Part shown: positions 1-6,485 of the stretch, one piece after another | How the letters are laid out: every line of letters begins with the position of its first letter | How positions within the stretch are numbered: the first letter of the stretch is position 1 | Assembly (NCBI GenBank): GCA_026196445.1 | Contig: JAPHTE010000402.1 | Location: forward strand, 1 to 7,762 | Length of the DNA: 7,762 nucleotides | Source: Lysobacterales bacterium | GTDB taxonomy: Bacteria; Pseudomonadota; Gammaproteobacteria; Xanthomonadales; SZUA-36 | Direction: 5' to 3' | Translations under genes and position numbers: made by a program | Notes under the pieces: model-generated | What the model was told of the DNA's origin: nothing | The model's database searches: none | The model's input: only the letters and a program-made list of their open reading frames with translations

Positions 1-1592
1 GCCAGGCAGCCCTGCACGAGTCCCTTCAGGGGCACTTCAAAGGCGTAGATCGGCGCGCCGCATTTCGGGCAGGTTTCACCCTCTGCGATCAGCGAAGCCG
101 AGCAATCCGGACACATGAGATCAACGCCTTCTTTGAGTGGCGGCATGTCACCCAGGCGGTGATTGGTTGAGCCATACATGGGGTTGAGGTGGATCAGTCC
201 GGTCTGTTTCTTCTTACGGTAGCGCATGCTGATGGCAGGTTTGGCGTCAATCTGGACCTTGCGGTCGACCAGGTCATGCCGCTTGCGGCACAGGGCTCGC
301 TTGATCTGCAGGGTGCCCATGGGACTCAGGCTGATGATCTTGCTGGTGATCCTGATTTCACCGCCGTCGTCCCCGATCGCATCACAGGCGTTGACCACCA
401 GGTTGATAAAGACCTGCTGGATCTGGTTGGCGTCCGCCCGTACCTTGGGCAACGCGGGGTCCAGGTCCATCAGCAGTTCCACCTGCTTCATGGACAGTTG
501 GTTTTCGACAACTGTGGTCGCGCGCTGGATGATCTCGTTGATGTCGGTCATGCGTTTCTTTGGCACGGTCTGGCGGGCAAAATCGAGCAGGCTCTTGACG
601 ATTTCCCGGCAGCGGATAGTTTCGGAAACGATGACCTGCAGGTCGTCGCTGGTTTCCGGCTGGCCCTGCGAGCGCTTCAACAGGTATGAGCTGTTGGTCA
701 GAACCGCGGTCAGCGGGTTGTTGATTTCGTGTGCCACACCAGCGGCCAGCCGGCCGAGGGAAGCCAGCTTGTCCGACTGGAACAACTGCAGACGCGCTTC
801 CGCCAGGTTGTCGGTCATGCTGTTGAAGGACTTGGCCAGCATGCCGAGCTCATCCTCTCGCTTCACTTCGACCCGGTAGTTGAGATTACCGCCGGATACT
901 TCCCGGGTGGCGGTCAGCAGGTCCTGCACGGGCCGGTCGATCCACCAGCGCACCAGGAATCCGATGATCAGGCTCAGCAGGATGATGACACTGAAGGTGA
1001 GCACCACGATTGCGATCTGGCTGCGGCGGATGTTTTCGTCGACCTTGTCCAGTGGCATGGTGACATCCAGTACGCCGAGCACGGTTTTCGTTTCGGGATG
1101 CGCGTGACAGGATGACGTCCAGCACGACGGTTCGTTATAAACCGGGTTGATGATACCCAGCAGGCGTGGTCCGTCAGGATCGGGGCGGTAGATCCGCATG
1201 TGCTCCTGCCGCTGCAATTTCTTTATTGGTTGGCCGGTCAGGTGGCAGCGGTAACAGCTGGTGGCCTGCATGGTGACCATCTTGCCGATTTCCTTCGGGA
1301 TCGACGAATAGATCACCTCGCCATCTTTGTTGAAAACGCGGATACCGTTGATGGCGCCCTGGCTGCCGATACGGCTGATGCTGTCCTGGATCCGCACCCG
1401 ATCGTTATGCAACATGTCGTAGCCCATGTCCGACTTGAGGTGCTCGCTGAACTGGGTCGCGTGCCGCTCGACCTCCATCAGCAGGGTCTTGGTCTCGGAC
1501 TGGATGTTGAAATAGGCATAAACGCTGATCACGACCAGCAGCGTCAATACGACACCAAAGGTCAGTTTGAGGCCTATTTTGCTATTGAGCAT
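1..1592 (-). CDS. Haem-binding sensor histidine kinase with zinc-ribbon insert (3' end outside window)
   Basis: Membrane histidine kinase, probable partner of the response regulator at the front of the operon. The visible part has 530 codons and no stop. In order: TM helix (about 7-27); periplasmic domain (about 32-190) with two haem c attachment motifs, CYRCH (113-117) and the wider-spaced CWTSSCH (157-163); second TM helix (about 192-213); HAMP linker (about 215-268); dimerisation box AGVAHEINNPL with phospho-acceptor His288; N box NLVVNACDAI (397-406). Instead of the expected D-G-G ATP-lid motifs, a basic stretch follows and then a Cys4 zinc ribbon (C494, C497, C508, C511) with a further C529 at the window edge; the G boxes must lie past the edge. 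The ATG at 1592 is preceded by GGGGTGA and lies 19 nt after the small membrane gene. Kinase identity is secure. Haem and zinc binding are inferred from motifs, and the signal sensed is unknown. Confidence 0.93.
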   Translation of the reverse strand, partial: MLNSKIGLKLTFGVVLTLLVVISVYAYFNIQSETKTLLMEVERHATQFSEHLKSDMGYDMLHNDRVRIQDSISRIGSQGAINGIRVFNKDGEVIYSSIPKEIGKMVTMQATSCYRCHLTGQPIKKLQRQEHMRIYRPDPDGPRLLGIINPVYNEPSCWTSSCHAHPETKTVLGVLDVTMPLDKVDENIRRSQIAIVVLTFSVIILLSLIIGFLVRWWIDRPVQDLLTATREVSGGNLNYRVEVKREDELGMLAKSFNSMTDNLAEARLQLFQSDKLASLGRLAAGVAHEINNPLTAVLTNSSYLLKRSQGQPETSDDLQVIVSETIRCREIVKSLLDFARQTVPKKRMTDINEIIQRATTVVENQLSMKQVELLMDLDPALPKVRADANQIQQVFINLVVNACDAIGDDGGEIRITSKIISLSPMGTLQIKRALCRKRHDLVDRKVQIDAKPAISMRYRKKKQTGLIHLNPMYGSTNHRLGDMPPLKEGVDLMCPDCSASLIAEGETCPKCGAPIYAFEVPLKGLVQGCL

Positions 1593-1611
1593 ACGTCACC
1601 CCAGGGGGTGT

Positions 1612-1752
1612 TTAGCGCTTCGAGTCCTTGCGCTTTTTATCCGGTGTTGACAGGTACTTGAGCAAGTACACGAACAAACCCCAGAAACACAATAAGAGCA
1701 GGTACTCGAGACCTTTTGTCTCAAAGATATTTACATAAGTGAATGAATCCAT
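1612..1752 (-). CDS. Small single-helix membrane protein, putative HmcD-like subunit
   Basis: A 46-residue protein starting MDSFTYVNIFETKGLEYLLL, with one hydrophobic helix (about residues 17-36) and a strongly basic tail (DKKRKDSKR) that should lie in the cytoplasm. The ATG at 1752 has a good ribosome-binding site, AGGGAG five bases upstream. The gene lies 24 nt after the NrfD-type gene and 19 nt before the kinase, so it is very probably translated as part of the operon. Small one-helix proteins with a 'TKG-EYLL' beginning occur beside NrfD-type subunits in Hmc-like complexes (HmcD). By analogy I infer an accessory or assembly subunit of the membrane complex; no catalytic residues are visible. 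The family assignment is from remembered resemblance and position, not a search. Confidence 0.8.
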   Translation of the reverse strand: MDSFTYVNIFETKGLEYLLLLCFWGLFVYLLKYLSTPDKKRKDSKR

Positions 1753-1776
1753 TGCAACTCCCTGTAGTGCGTTGTA

Positions 1777-2976
1777 CTAGTGACCTGAATCGAATACGGG
1801 CAGGCGGGTGACAAACCAGCGGAATACCCAGAGTTCAGAAAAAATCACCATGAACGTCACCACGATTTCTTGCCAGGTCGGAACGTAATGCGCAACTGAA
1901 TACCAGTTAAAGGCGATGACAGAAACGTTGAGCCGATTGAGGATGATGCCGATCAGTGCCATCACCGCGGCTATCTTGATGATTCTCAGGCTGCGGTGCT
2001 TGAACCCAAACGCGAACATCAGGGCTGGAACCAGCACGAATCCGATCACCTCTAACAGGTACCACAGCCCCCATCCGTCGGCAATCAGGTCCCATTGTTT
2101 GTCATGGATGAAGAGCAGGGCCTTGAAAAAGTAATAGACGAACATGGTAATGGCTGCACCCTTGGCCAGGCCAAAAACGATGTCGTCGAAATGGTGATGG
2201 TGTTTCTCGGGGATCAGGTGGCTGAAAACCTTGTGGCTGACGGTCCCCTCGAAGATGATCATGGACAAACCGGCGTAGATACTGGAAACAAAGAACAGGA
2301 TCGGGATAAATTCCGACCACCACAGCGGGTGGATCTTTGGCTTGGCCATCAGGAACAATGCACCGAGGCCTGATTGGTGCAGTATCGACAGGGTGATCCC
2401 CAGTACCACGGTGGCAAGCGTCAACTTCTTGAGGAACCTCTTGGCTTTTTCCAGGTGCAGCCATTCCGCTATTACCGGCGAGAATTCGACAAATTCACAC
2501 ACCATGTAGAGCAGGAAATGCCAGCAGATCAGGAACAGGACAGAACTGAACCCGAAGGAATTACCGATATAAGGGTTTGGTGCATTCCATGGACGCCCGA
2601 GATCGATCAGCAGTGCTCCGCCGTAAAAACAATAGGCCAGCAGGCCGTTCAGAACGGTTGCACGCACGATGCCGTGGTATTTATCCAGCCCAACGACATA
2701 CACCACGAAGGTGATGACGTAGGCCCCACCGGCCAGGGCGACACCGGTGACCACGTCGAATCCCATCCACAGGCCCCAGGGGGTTTCCTGCGACAGGTTG
2801 GTGACCGAGCCCAGGCCGTGGATAAAGCGGTAAACCAGGATGCCTAACCCCACCAGTATCACCGGTATCGAAATGATGTTGAACGGTGTGAGCCAGGGAC
2901 CGCGTGGCTTCAACTCCTGTATGAAAAACCGGAACAAGTTGCCGAACGATGCATTTATTGCGACATTATTATTCAT
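1777..2976 (-). CDS. NrfD/HybB/HmcC-type quinone-interacting integral membrane subunit
   Basis: A 399-residue polytopic protein with about ten hydrophobic helices (roughly 34-54, 72-95, 103-125, 143-164, 184-206, 222-242, 268-290, 305-324, 332-348, 368-388). Features matching the NrfD superfamily, HybB/HmcC branch, are the conserved-looking PWGLWMGFD segment (66-74), the LIDLGRPW turn (123-130), the FGFSSVLFLICWH helix start and the NRLNVSVIAFNWYS stretch (347-360). Known relatives hold no haem and exchange electrons between the quinone pool and a periplasmic iron-sulfur partner; that role is inferred here. The ATG at 2976 overlaps the preceding gene's stop as TGATG, with AAGGGGA as ribosome-binding site, indicating translational coupling. 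An in-frame GTG one codon upstream is possible but less likely. A run of four histidines (259-262) lies in the loop before helix seven. Confidence 0.93.
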   Translation of the reverse strand: MNNNVAINASFGNLFRFFIQELKPRGPWLTPFNIISIPVILVGLGILVYRFIHGLGSVTNLSQETPWGLWMGFDVVTGVALAGGAYVITFVVYVVGLDKYHGIVRATVLNGLLAYCFYGGALLIDLGRPWNAPNPYIGNSFGFSSVLFLICWHFLLYMVCEFVEFSPVIAEWLHLEKAKRFLKKLTLATVVLGITLSILHQSGLGALFLMAKPKIHPLWWSEFIPILFFVSSIYAGLSMIIFEGTVSHKVFSHLIPEKHHHHFDDIVFGLAKGAAITMFVYYFFKALLFIHDKQWDLIADGWGLWYLLEVIGFVLVPALMFAFGFKHRSLRIIKIAAVMALIGIILNRLNVSVIAFNWYSVAHYVPTWQEIVVTFMVIFSELWVFRWFVTRLPVFDSGH

Positions 2977-3872
2977 CACTTGTCCCCTTCATTATCAATA
3001 TCAAACTCAAGTGAAAATTCGCTCTCCGGGCCGGACCTGCTGGAATCAGCAAGCGCATTGAGCCCGAGCAGGAATGCCGGGACACCAAACAGGATCATGG
3101 GCACAGCGTAGAGGAACTCTTTGGTGTATTCCGGATACGGTCGCTTGCCGAGGTCGGTTCTGAACCCGATCTGGTCAAAGGGTACGGCCGACAGGTAGAT
3201 GTACCCGGTGCCGCCAACCTCGTGTTCGCCATAAATATGGTGTTCGTATTCATCCGGATGGCTGTAAATACGGTGCCGGGCAACCTCGAGATTTTTCAGG
3301 CGGGGGCCGAACATCAGTGCATCGGTGGGACAGGCGGCGACACAGGCGGGTTTTTGGCCTTTCTCTAGCCGTTCAAAACACATAGTGCATTTCTGCAGTT
3401 TCGGATTCCATTCGTCGTATTCGAACTTCGGCATGTCAAACGGGCAGGAAACCATGCAGAAACGACAGCCGATACACTTGTTGCCTCTCCAGACAACCGG
3501 GCCACCCTGCATTTGCTTCATCGCCTCGGTGGGGCAAGCGGTCGCACAGGCGGCCTGGTAGCAGTGCATGCACTGTTTCTTGACAAATACGTCGCCTTTT
3601 TCCGTTTCGAATTTATTGACGACGGTAAATTGATTTTCATCGGTGTTGCGGTGCGTTTCCAGTGCTCCGTCATTGAGTACGTCCGGTACGTGCATGCCCC
3701 ACGTTTCACCGCAGGCAATTTCACAGGCCCGGCAACCGATGCAGCGAGTTGTGTCTACCAGAATGCCGACAAACTCATCCGGATTGTGCTGTTCCTGGGC
3801 GCGTGCATTTTTGCAGGTCAGTGCAGTGCCACCGACAACAAGCGACGTCTTTAGAAAGTTTCTTCTGTCCAT
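2976..3872 (-). CDS. Tat-exported 4x[4Fe-4S] ferredoxin-like subunit (HmcB/HybA type)
   Basis: A 298-residue electron-transfer protein. The N-terminus MDRRNFLKTS carries a twin-arginine export motif followed by a short hydrophobic core, so the folded protein should reach the periplasm. Four cysteine clusters follow: C44-C47-C50-C54, C101-C104-C109-C113, C133-C136-C139-C143 and C162-C165-C177-C181, the pattern of HybA/HmcB/DmsB-type subunits with four [4Fe-4S] centres. A hydrophobic helix at about 253-275 near the C-terminus likely anchors it in the membrane, as in HybA. The ATG at 3872 is chosen because AAGGAG lies just upstream, the Tat motif follows at once, and the longer open frame (to 4211) runs through the cytochrome gene in another frame with no domain. 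It lies 31 nt after the cytochrome gene and overlaps the NrfD-type gene. Inferred role: wire between the membrane subunit and the multihaem cytochrome. Confidence 0.95.
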   Translation of the reverse strand: MDRRNFLKTSLVVGGTALTCKNARAQEQHNPDEFVGILVDTTRCIGCRACEIACGETWGMHVPDVLNDGALETHRNTDENQFTVVNKFETEKGDVFVKKQCMHCYQAACATACPTEAMKQMQGGPVVWRGNKCIGCRFCMVSCPFDMPKFEYDEWNPKLQKCTMCFERLEKGQKPACVAACPTDALMFGPRLKNLEVARHRIYSHPDEYEHHIYGEHEVGGTGYIYLSAVPFDQIGFRTDLGKRPYPEYTKEFLYAVPMILFGVPAFLLGLNALADSSRSGPESEFSLEFDIDNEGDK

Positions 3873-3903
3873 CAGTGTCTCCTTATGGCTCCAGGTGTCA
3901 CGG

Positions 3904-4857
3904 TTACTCTTTGTTATCTTTGATGTGGCAGTCGACACAGCCGGCGCTGGCCTTGATACCGGTGCCTGATTCGTGGCACTTCCAGCAGTTCTTGTGTACG
4001 ACAACCTTGGAGCTGAGTGTCTCGTCCGCGATGTTGTCGGGGTTCGTGTGATGGCACGCGGAACACTTGTAATATACTTTGCTCGCCACAGATTCCGGAC
4101 TGTGGCAGGCCTGGCAATTGATCCAGGAAGATTTGAGGTAGTCGGGGTGTGGCGTATCCAACTCGACGGCGTGGATCTGGTGATGACACTCCACGCATTC
4201 CAATTCGACACCGGTTACGTGGAAATCGTGGGGGAAGATCACGTACCCGACCGAGGATTCAATCAGGATTTCCTGCAGCGTGCCAGCCTCGGCCAGCGCT
4301 TCCTTGTCCACCTTTTCTGCTGTGCCGTCACCTGGCACCGGGTGTGCGATTGCCACCCACTGTGTCTCGTAATCGAATTTCCGGAAAGTTGGGCTTTCTT
4401 TGTTATGGCACTTTCTGCAACCGGTATTCATCACCAGTCCGGCCGCCCTGGCGGCTTCCGGGTCGAGCATGACTTTCCTGGCCTTGTAGTCGGATCCGGG
4501 GCCGTGGCAGGCTTCGCAGCCTACGCCTTCGCTATCGGCGTAGTTGGCCTTTTCATTGACCACGACGCCTTCACCCAGGCTGGCCTTGGTGGCGTGGCAT
4601 TTCAGGCAGGCGGCTTCCTGCTGGGGGTCGCCGAGCCCCATGTCTGCAGCGATCTTGGCAGCCGCCGTGCTGGCTAGCGTTTCATAGGCCCGGGCGTGGG
4701 GGGACTCGGTCCAGATTTTCCACTGGTCACCGGTTTTTGCCCTGTGGCAGACCTTGCATTTCGGCGCGCCGATCAACTCGGGAGCGGCCGCTGCCAGTTG
4801 TGTCATGCCGAACATCAGGCTCGCGAGCACAACCAGGGAAACATGGAATTTACGCAT
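3904..4857 (-). CDS. Exported nine-haem cytochrome c, c554-like plus c3/c7-like halves
   Basis: A 317-residue periplasmic cytochrome. Residues 1-25 form a Sec signal peptide ending AAAA-P. Nine CXXCH haem c motifs begin at C34, C84, C114, C147, C221, C248, C265, C291 and C307. The first four, with SPHARAYETL after haem 1, GVGCEACHGPGSDY at haem 3 and GCRKCHNKESPTF at haem 4, resemble the tetrahaem cytochrome c554 family. After a linker (about 160-200) a five-haem part begins with a FPHDFH/CVECHH pattern typical of c3/c7-type cytochromes, where upstream histidines supply distal ligands. No catalytic function is evident; electron transfer is the safest call. The ATG at 4857 follows GCGAGGC and lies 38 nt after the response-regulator stop. 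Next comes the iron-sulfur gene, so this is probably the terminal periplasmic electron carrier of the complex. A multihaem reductase cannot be excluded. Confidence 0.95.
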   Translation of the reverse strand: MRKFHVSLVVLASLMFGMTQLAAAAPELIGAPKCKVCHRAKTGDQWKIWTESPHARAYETLASTAAAKIAADMGLGDPQQEAACLKCHATKASLGEGVVVNEKANYADSEGVGCEACHGPGSDYKARKVMLDPEAARAAGLVMNTGCRKCHNKESPTFRKFDYETQWVAIAHPVPGDGTAEKVDKEALAEAGTLQEILIESSVGYVIFPHDFHVTGVELECVECHHQIHAVELDTPHPDYLKSSWINCQACHSPESVASKVYYKCSACHHTNPDNIADETLSSKVVVHKNCWKCHESGTGIKASAGCVDCHIKDNKE

Positions 4858-4886
4858 AAATGCCTCGCAAAATTTTAACTGGGGAG

Positions 4887-4907
4887 GACCCTGCTTCAGG
4901 CAGGGTC
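4887..4907 (-). promoter_or_regulatory. Intra-operon hairpin over the response-regulator stop
   Basis: A perfect 8-bp inverted repeat, GACCCTGC and GCAGGGTC, separated by a 5-base loop that contains the TGA stop of the response-regulator gene. The sequence after it lacks an immediate run of U (the nearest is AAAATTTT about 10 bases on), so it is not a convincing terminator. It lies between the regulator and the cytochrome gene and could act in mRNA processing, stability or partial attenuation, giving the structural genes a different dose from the regulator. Structure seen; role inferred. Confidence 0.5.
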
Positions 4908-6065
4908 TTCGGTTTGCCGGAACGGTTTGGCAAAACTGTCCAGCAGTTCTACATATTGCTCCACCGTGAGTTGCTGCACGTCGTCCGTGTCCTCACCGGT
5001 GTCTTGTTTCGTTATTGCACCGGCGAGGTCATGGAAGCGGTCGATTTCCTGTTGGTACCAATCAACCGAGTCACGGCCGATCTTCAGCCCCGGCAATTCT
5101 CCGGCCAGGTCTGAAGGCTCGATGCCACACATCCAGCTCAGGTCGAAGGGCTTAACTGCCAGCCATTCGGGGTGCTCGGCGTGCTCGCTGTTAACGGCAA
5201 TGACCTTGCCGCTGAGCGGGGCCGGGATATCCAGGCTGTAATCCCCGTACTTGATCGAGAACAGGGTGTCGCCCTTATTGACCTTCTGGGCAACGTTGGG
5301 CAGTACAACCTCATCCACCTTGTCAAAGACCTTCCTGACCAGGTCATCGAGGCCGATCTGCACGGCACCGTTCGACAGGATCTTGGCCCAGGCGTGTTGC
5401 GGGGAGATGAAGATTCCTGCAGGAACGTTGAGCTCGAATTTCGAACTGGACGCACTGGTTCCCGGTTTGACCAGGCGGATTTTATGCCGCATGTTTTTTT
5501 CCAGGTTGGCCTGGCGTTTGATAAGTGCCTTCTTGACGAAGGCCAGTAATTCGTCTTCTGTGAACGGTTTCTCGATATAGGCCATTGCGCCGTAACTGAC
5601 CGTTTCTACCGCGGTTTCAATCGAGGCGTAACCGGTGATGACGATGACATCGATATCGGGGCGCAGGTGCTTGACGGCCTTGGTGACTTCGACACCGTCC
5701 ATCTCGGGCATTTTCAGGTCGGTGAAGACAAAATCGTAATCGTTTTGACGGATAAGGCCGAGGGCCTCTGATCCCGTTTCCACGGTGTCGATGGCATAGC
5801 CGGCGAGCACCAGAATTTTGCGGAAACTGCCGAGCACGATTTCCTCGTCGTCTACCGCCAGTATGCGGGCTTTTGGATTGTCCAGCTCTACCCTTTTCAG
5901 GGACGGTGATTCTTCGCTCACATCGAGTTTCAGGCCAATATCCAGGGCTTCTTCCCGTTCCTTCTGCAAGCGGGTTTCGCGCGCTTTTTTCAGTAGCACG
6001 CGCAATACAAGGTCGACTACTACGAAAGCAACGATTGTCAATATGACTATTAAGGCTACAACCAT
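4896..6065 (-). CDS. Membrane-anchored response regulator fused to degenerate GcvH-like domain
   Basis: A 389-residue protein with an unusual architecture. Residues 2-24 form one TM helix, followed by a charged, probably coiled-coil stretch (about 25-45). Residues 67-182 are a CheY-like receiver with every key residue: acidic pair D72-D73, phospho-acceptor D116 (FTDLKMPEMDG), T144 and K166 (IEKPF). Residues about 217-345 resemble glycine-cleavage H protein, including the APLSGKVIAVN turn; ungapped alignment puts Asp275 where GcvH has its lipoyl lysine, so it is probably not lipoylated. A short acidic tail follows. There is no DNA-binding domain, so the output is probably protein-protein. The frame is open to 6185, but the ATG at 6065 is preferred: it begins the TM helix directly, follows AGAGGG, and the extra 40 residues have no family features. 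First gene of the operon; its likely kinase is the last visible one. Confidence 0.9.
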   Translation of the reverse strand: MVVALIVILTIVAFVVVDLVLRVLLKKARETRLQKEREEALDIGLKLDVSEESPSLKRVELDNPKARILAVDDEEIVLGSFRKILVLAGYAIDTVETGSEALGLIRQNDYDFVFTDLKMPEMDGVEVTKAVKHLRPDIDVIVITGYASIETAVETVSYGAMAYIEKPFTEDELLAFVKKALIKRQANLEKNMRHKIRLVKPGTSASSSKFELNVPAGIFISPQHAWAKILSNGAVQIGLDDLVRKVFDKVDEVVLPNVAQKVNKGDTLFSIKYGDYSLDIPAPLSGKVIAVNSEHAEHPEWLAVKPFDLSWMCGIEPSDLAGELPGLKIGRDSVDWYQQEIDRFHDLAGAITKQDTGEDTDDVQQLTVEQYVELLDSFAKPFRQTEDPA

Positions 6066-6382
6066 CTTCTTAACCCTCTGAAGCGATAAAAACGGCCATG
6101 ATGCGAAGACAGGTTTACACAAGAACTGCTGCCGCTCTTCAAGTAGCAACAGCCTTGATCTGATCAACGGCGCAGGCCGGATCACCGAGTTTGGATTATG
6201 TCTGCAAGTTGTTTTGTTGTTCTTGCAGCAGAACTACCCGAATAAAATCCAGGCAGGGGCTTATGATTCTGGTACCAATCGTGCGAATGGATTTGTATTG
6301 ATGTTTTGTTCGGAGAAGCAGCTGACAGTCAAGCTGTAGGCCTCGTTGGCCACGGGTGCCCCGAATGCATAAACCTGGCTAG

Positions 6383-6388
6383 AGTAAA
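6383..6388 (-). promoter_or_regulatory. Candidate -10 element of an FNR-type class II promoter
   Basis: Reads TTTACT on the minus strand (4 of 6 match to TATAAT). It sits where the -10 hexamer should be if the FNR-like box at 6411-6424 is centred at -41.5, which puts the start of transcription near 6377. Class II FNR promoters usually lack a good -35, as here. The arrangement supports activation of the operon under low oxygen, but it rests on one weak hexamer. Confidence 0.4.
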
Positions 6389-6410
6389 GCAAATTATGTT
6401 GCAGTATAAA

Positions 6411-6424
6411 TTGATGTAGATCAT
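6411..6424 (-). promoter_or_regulatory. FNR/ANR-like box 1
   Basis: TTGAT-GTAG-ATCAT on the plus strand matches the FNR-family consensus TTGAT-N4-ATCAA at 9 of 10 specified bases. It is the copy nearest the operon and has class II spacing to the candidate -10. Another Crp/Fnr-family regulator (Dnr, NnrR, FixK type) could use the same site. Confidence 0.55.
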
Positions 6425-6434
6425 CAAAAAGGGA

Positions 6435-6448
6435 TTGATGTAGATCAT
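6435..6448 (-). promoter_or_regulatory. FNR/ANR-like box 2
   Basis: A second identical TTGAT-GTAG-ATCAT, exactly 24 bp further upstream of the operon than box 1. It could bind a second regulator dimer and strengthen or repress promoter activity. In the third unit (6459-6472) only the TTGAT half-site survives. Confidence 0.5.
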
Positions 6449-6485
6449 TCAAACGGGATTGATTTATGTCCCGTAAATGAATGAT
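6444..6485. repeat. Imperfect inverted repeat overlapping the repeat array
   Basis: Outer arms ATCATTCA (6444-6451) and TGAATGAT (6478-6485) and inner arms ACGGGA (6453-6458) and TCCCGT (6469-6474) can pair, leaving a 10-base loop that contains the third repeat's half-site. On the minus strand the inner stem is followed only by TTTG, so it could at best be a weak terminator for the anmK-yccF transcript. It may equally be an extended operator. Confidence 0.45.

Larger units (their letters stand above)
6410..6481. repeat. Three direct repeats of 24-bp period, upstream of the operon
   Basis: Three head-to-tail units start at 6410, 6434 and 6458. Units one and two match at 21 of 24 positions; unit three is degenerate, keeping ATTGAT and scattered bases. 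Each of the first two carries TTGATGTAGATCAT, and both end in GGG. Exact phasing and location 5' of the operon suggest an operator array for tandem protein binding rather than chance. Confidence 0.75.

Noticed and set aside
189..1125. Plus- and minus-strand frames of 75-217 codons over the kinase gene
   Set aside because: The minus-strand reading frame from 1592 encodes a coherent kinase through all of this region, so the others are shadows.
3873..4211. N-terminal extension of the iron-sulfur protein frame
   Set aside because: The extra 113 codons overlap the cytochrome gene out of frame and are low-complexity in Ser, Thr and Arg. The start at 3872 has AAGGAG and opens a Tat signal.
3973..4677. 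Long plus-strand open frame of 234 codons opposite the cytochrome gene
   Set aside because: It is antisense to a gene with nine haem motifs and a signal peptide, has no recognisable domain, and similar frames lie opposite the other genes. It is a codon-bias shadow.
6155..6167. TTGATCTGATCAA as a true FNR box
   Set aside because: The half-sites are separated by three bases rather than four, which should disturb dimer binding; kept only as a low-interest note.
6066..6185. Forty-residue extension of the response regulator
   Set aside because: It has no family similarity and would bury the TM helix start; the ATG at 6065 has AGAGGG upstream.
6304..6332. Possible sigma-70 promoter with TTGACT as -35
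   Set aside because: At 17-bp spacing the -10 would be ACAAAA, matching TATAAT at only two positions.
6261..6452. 63-codon minus-strand frame in the upstream region
   Set aside because: It starts inside the direct-repeat array, has no clear ribosome-binding site and no recognisable feature.
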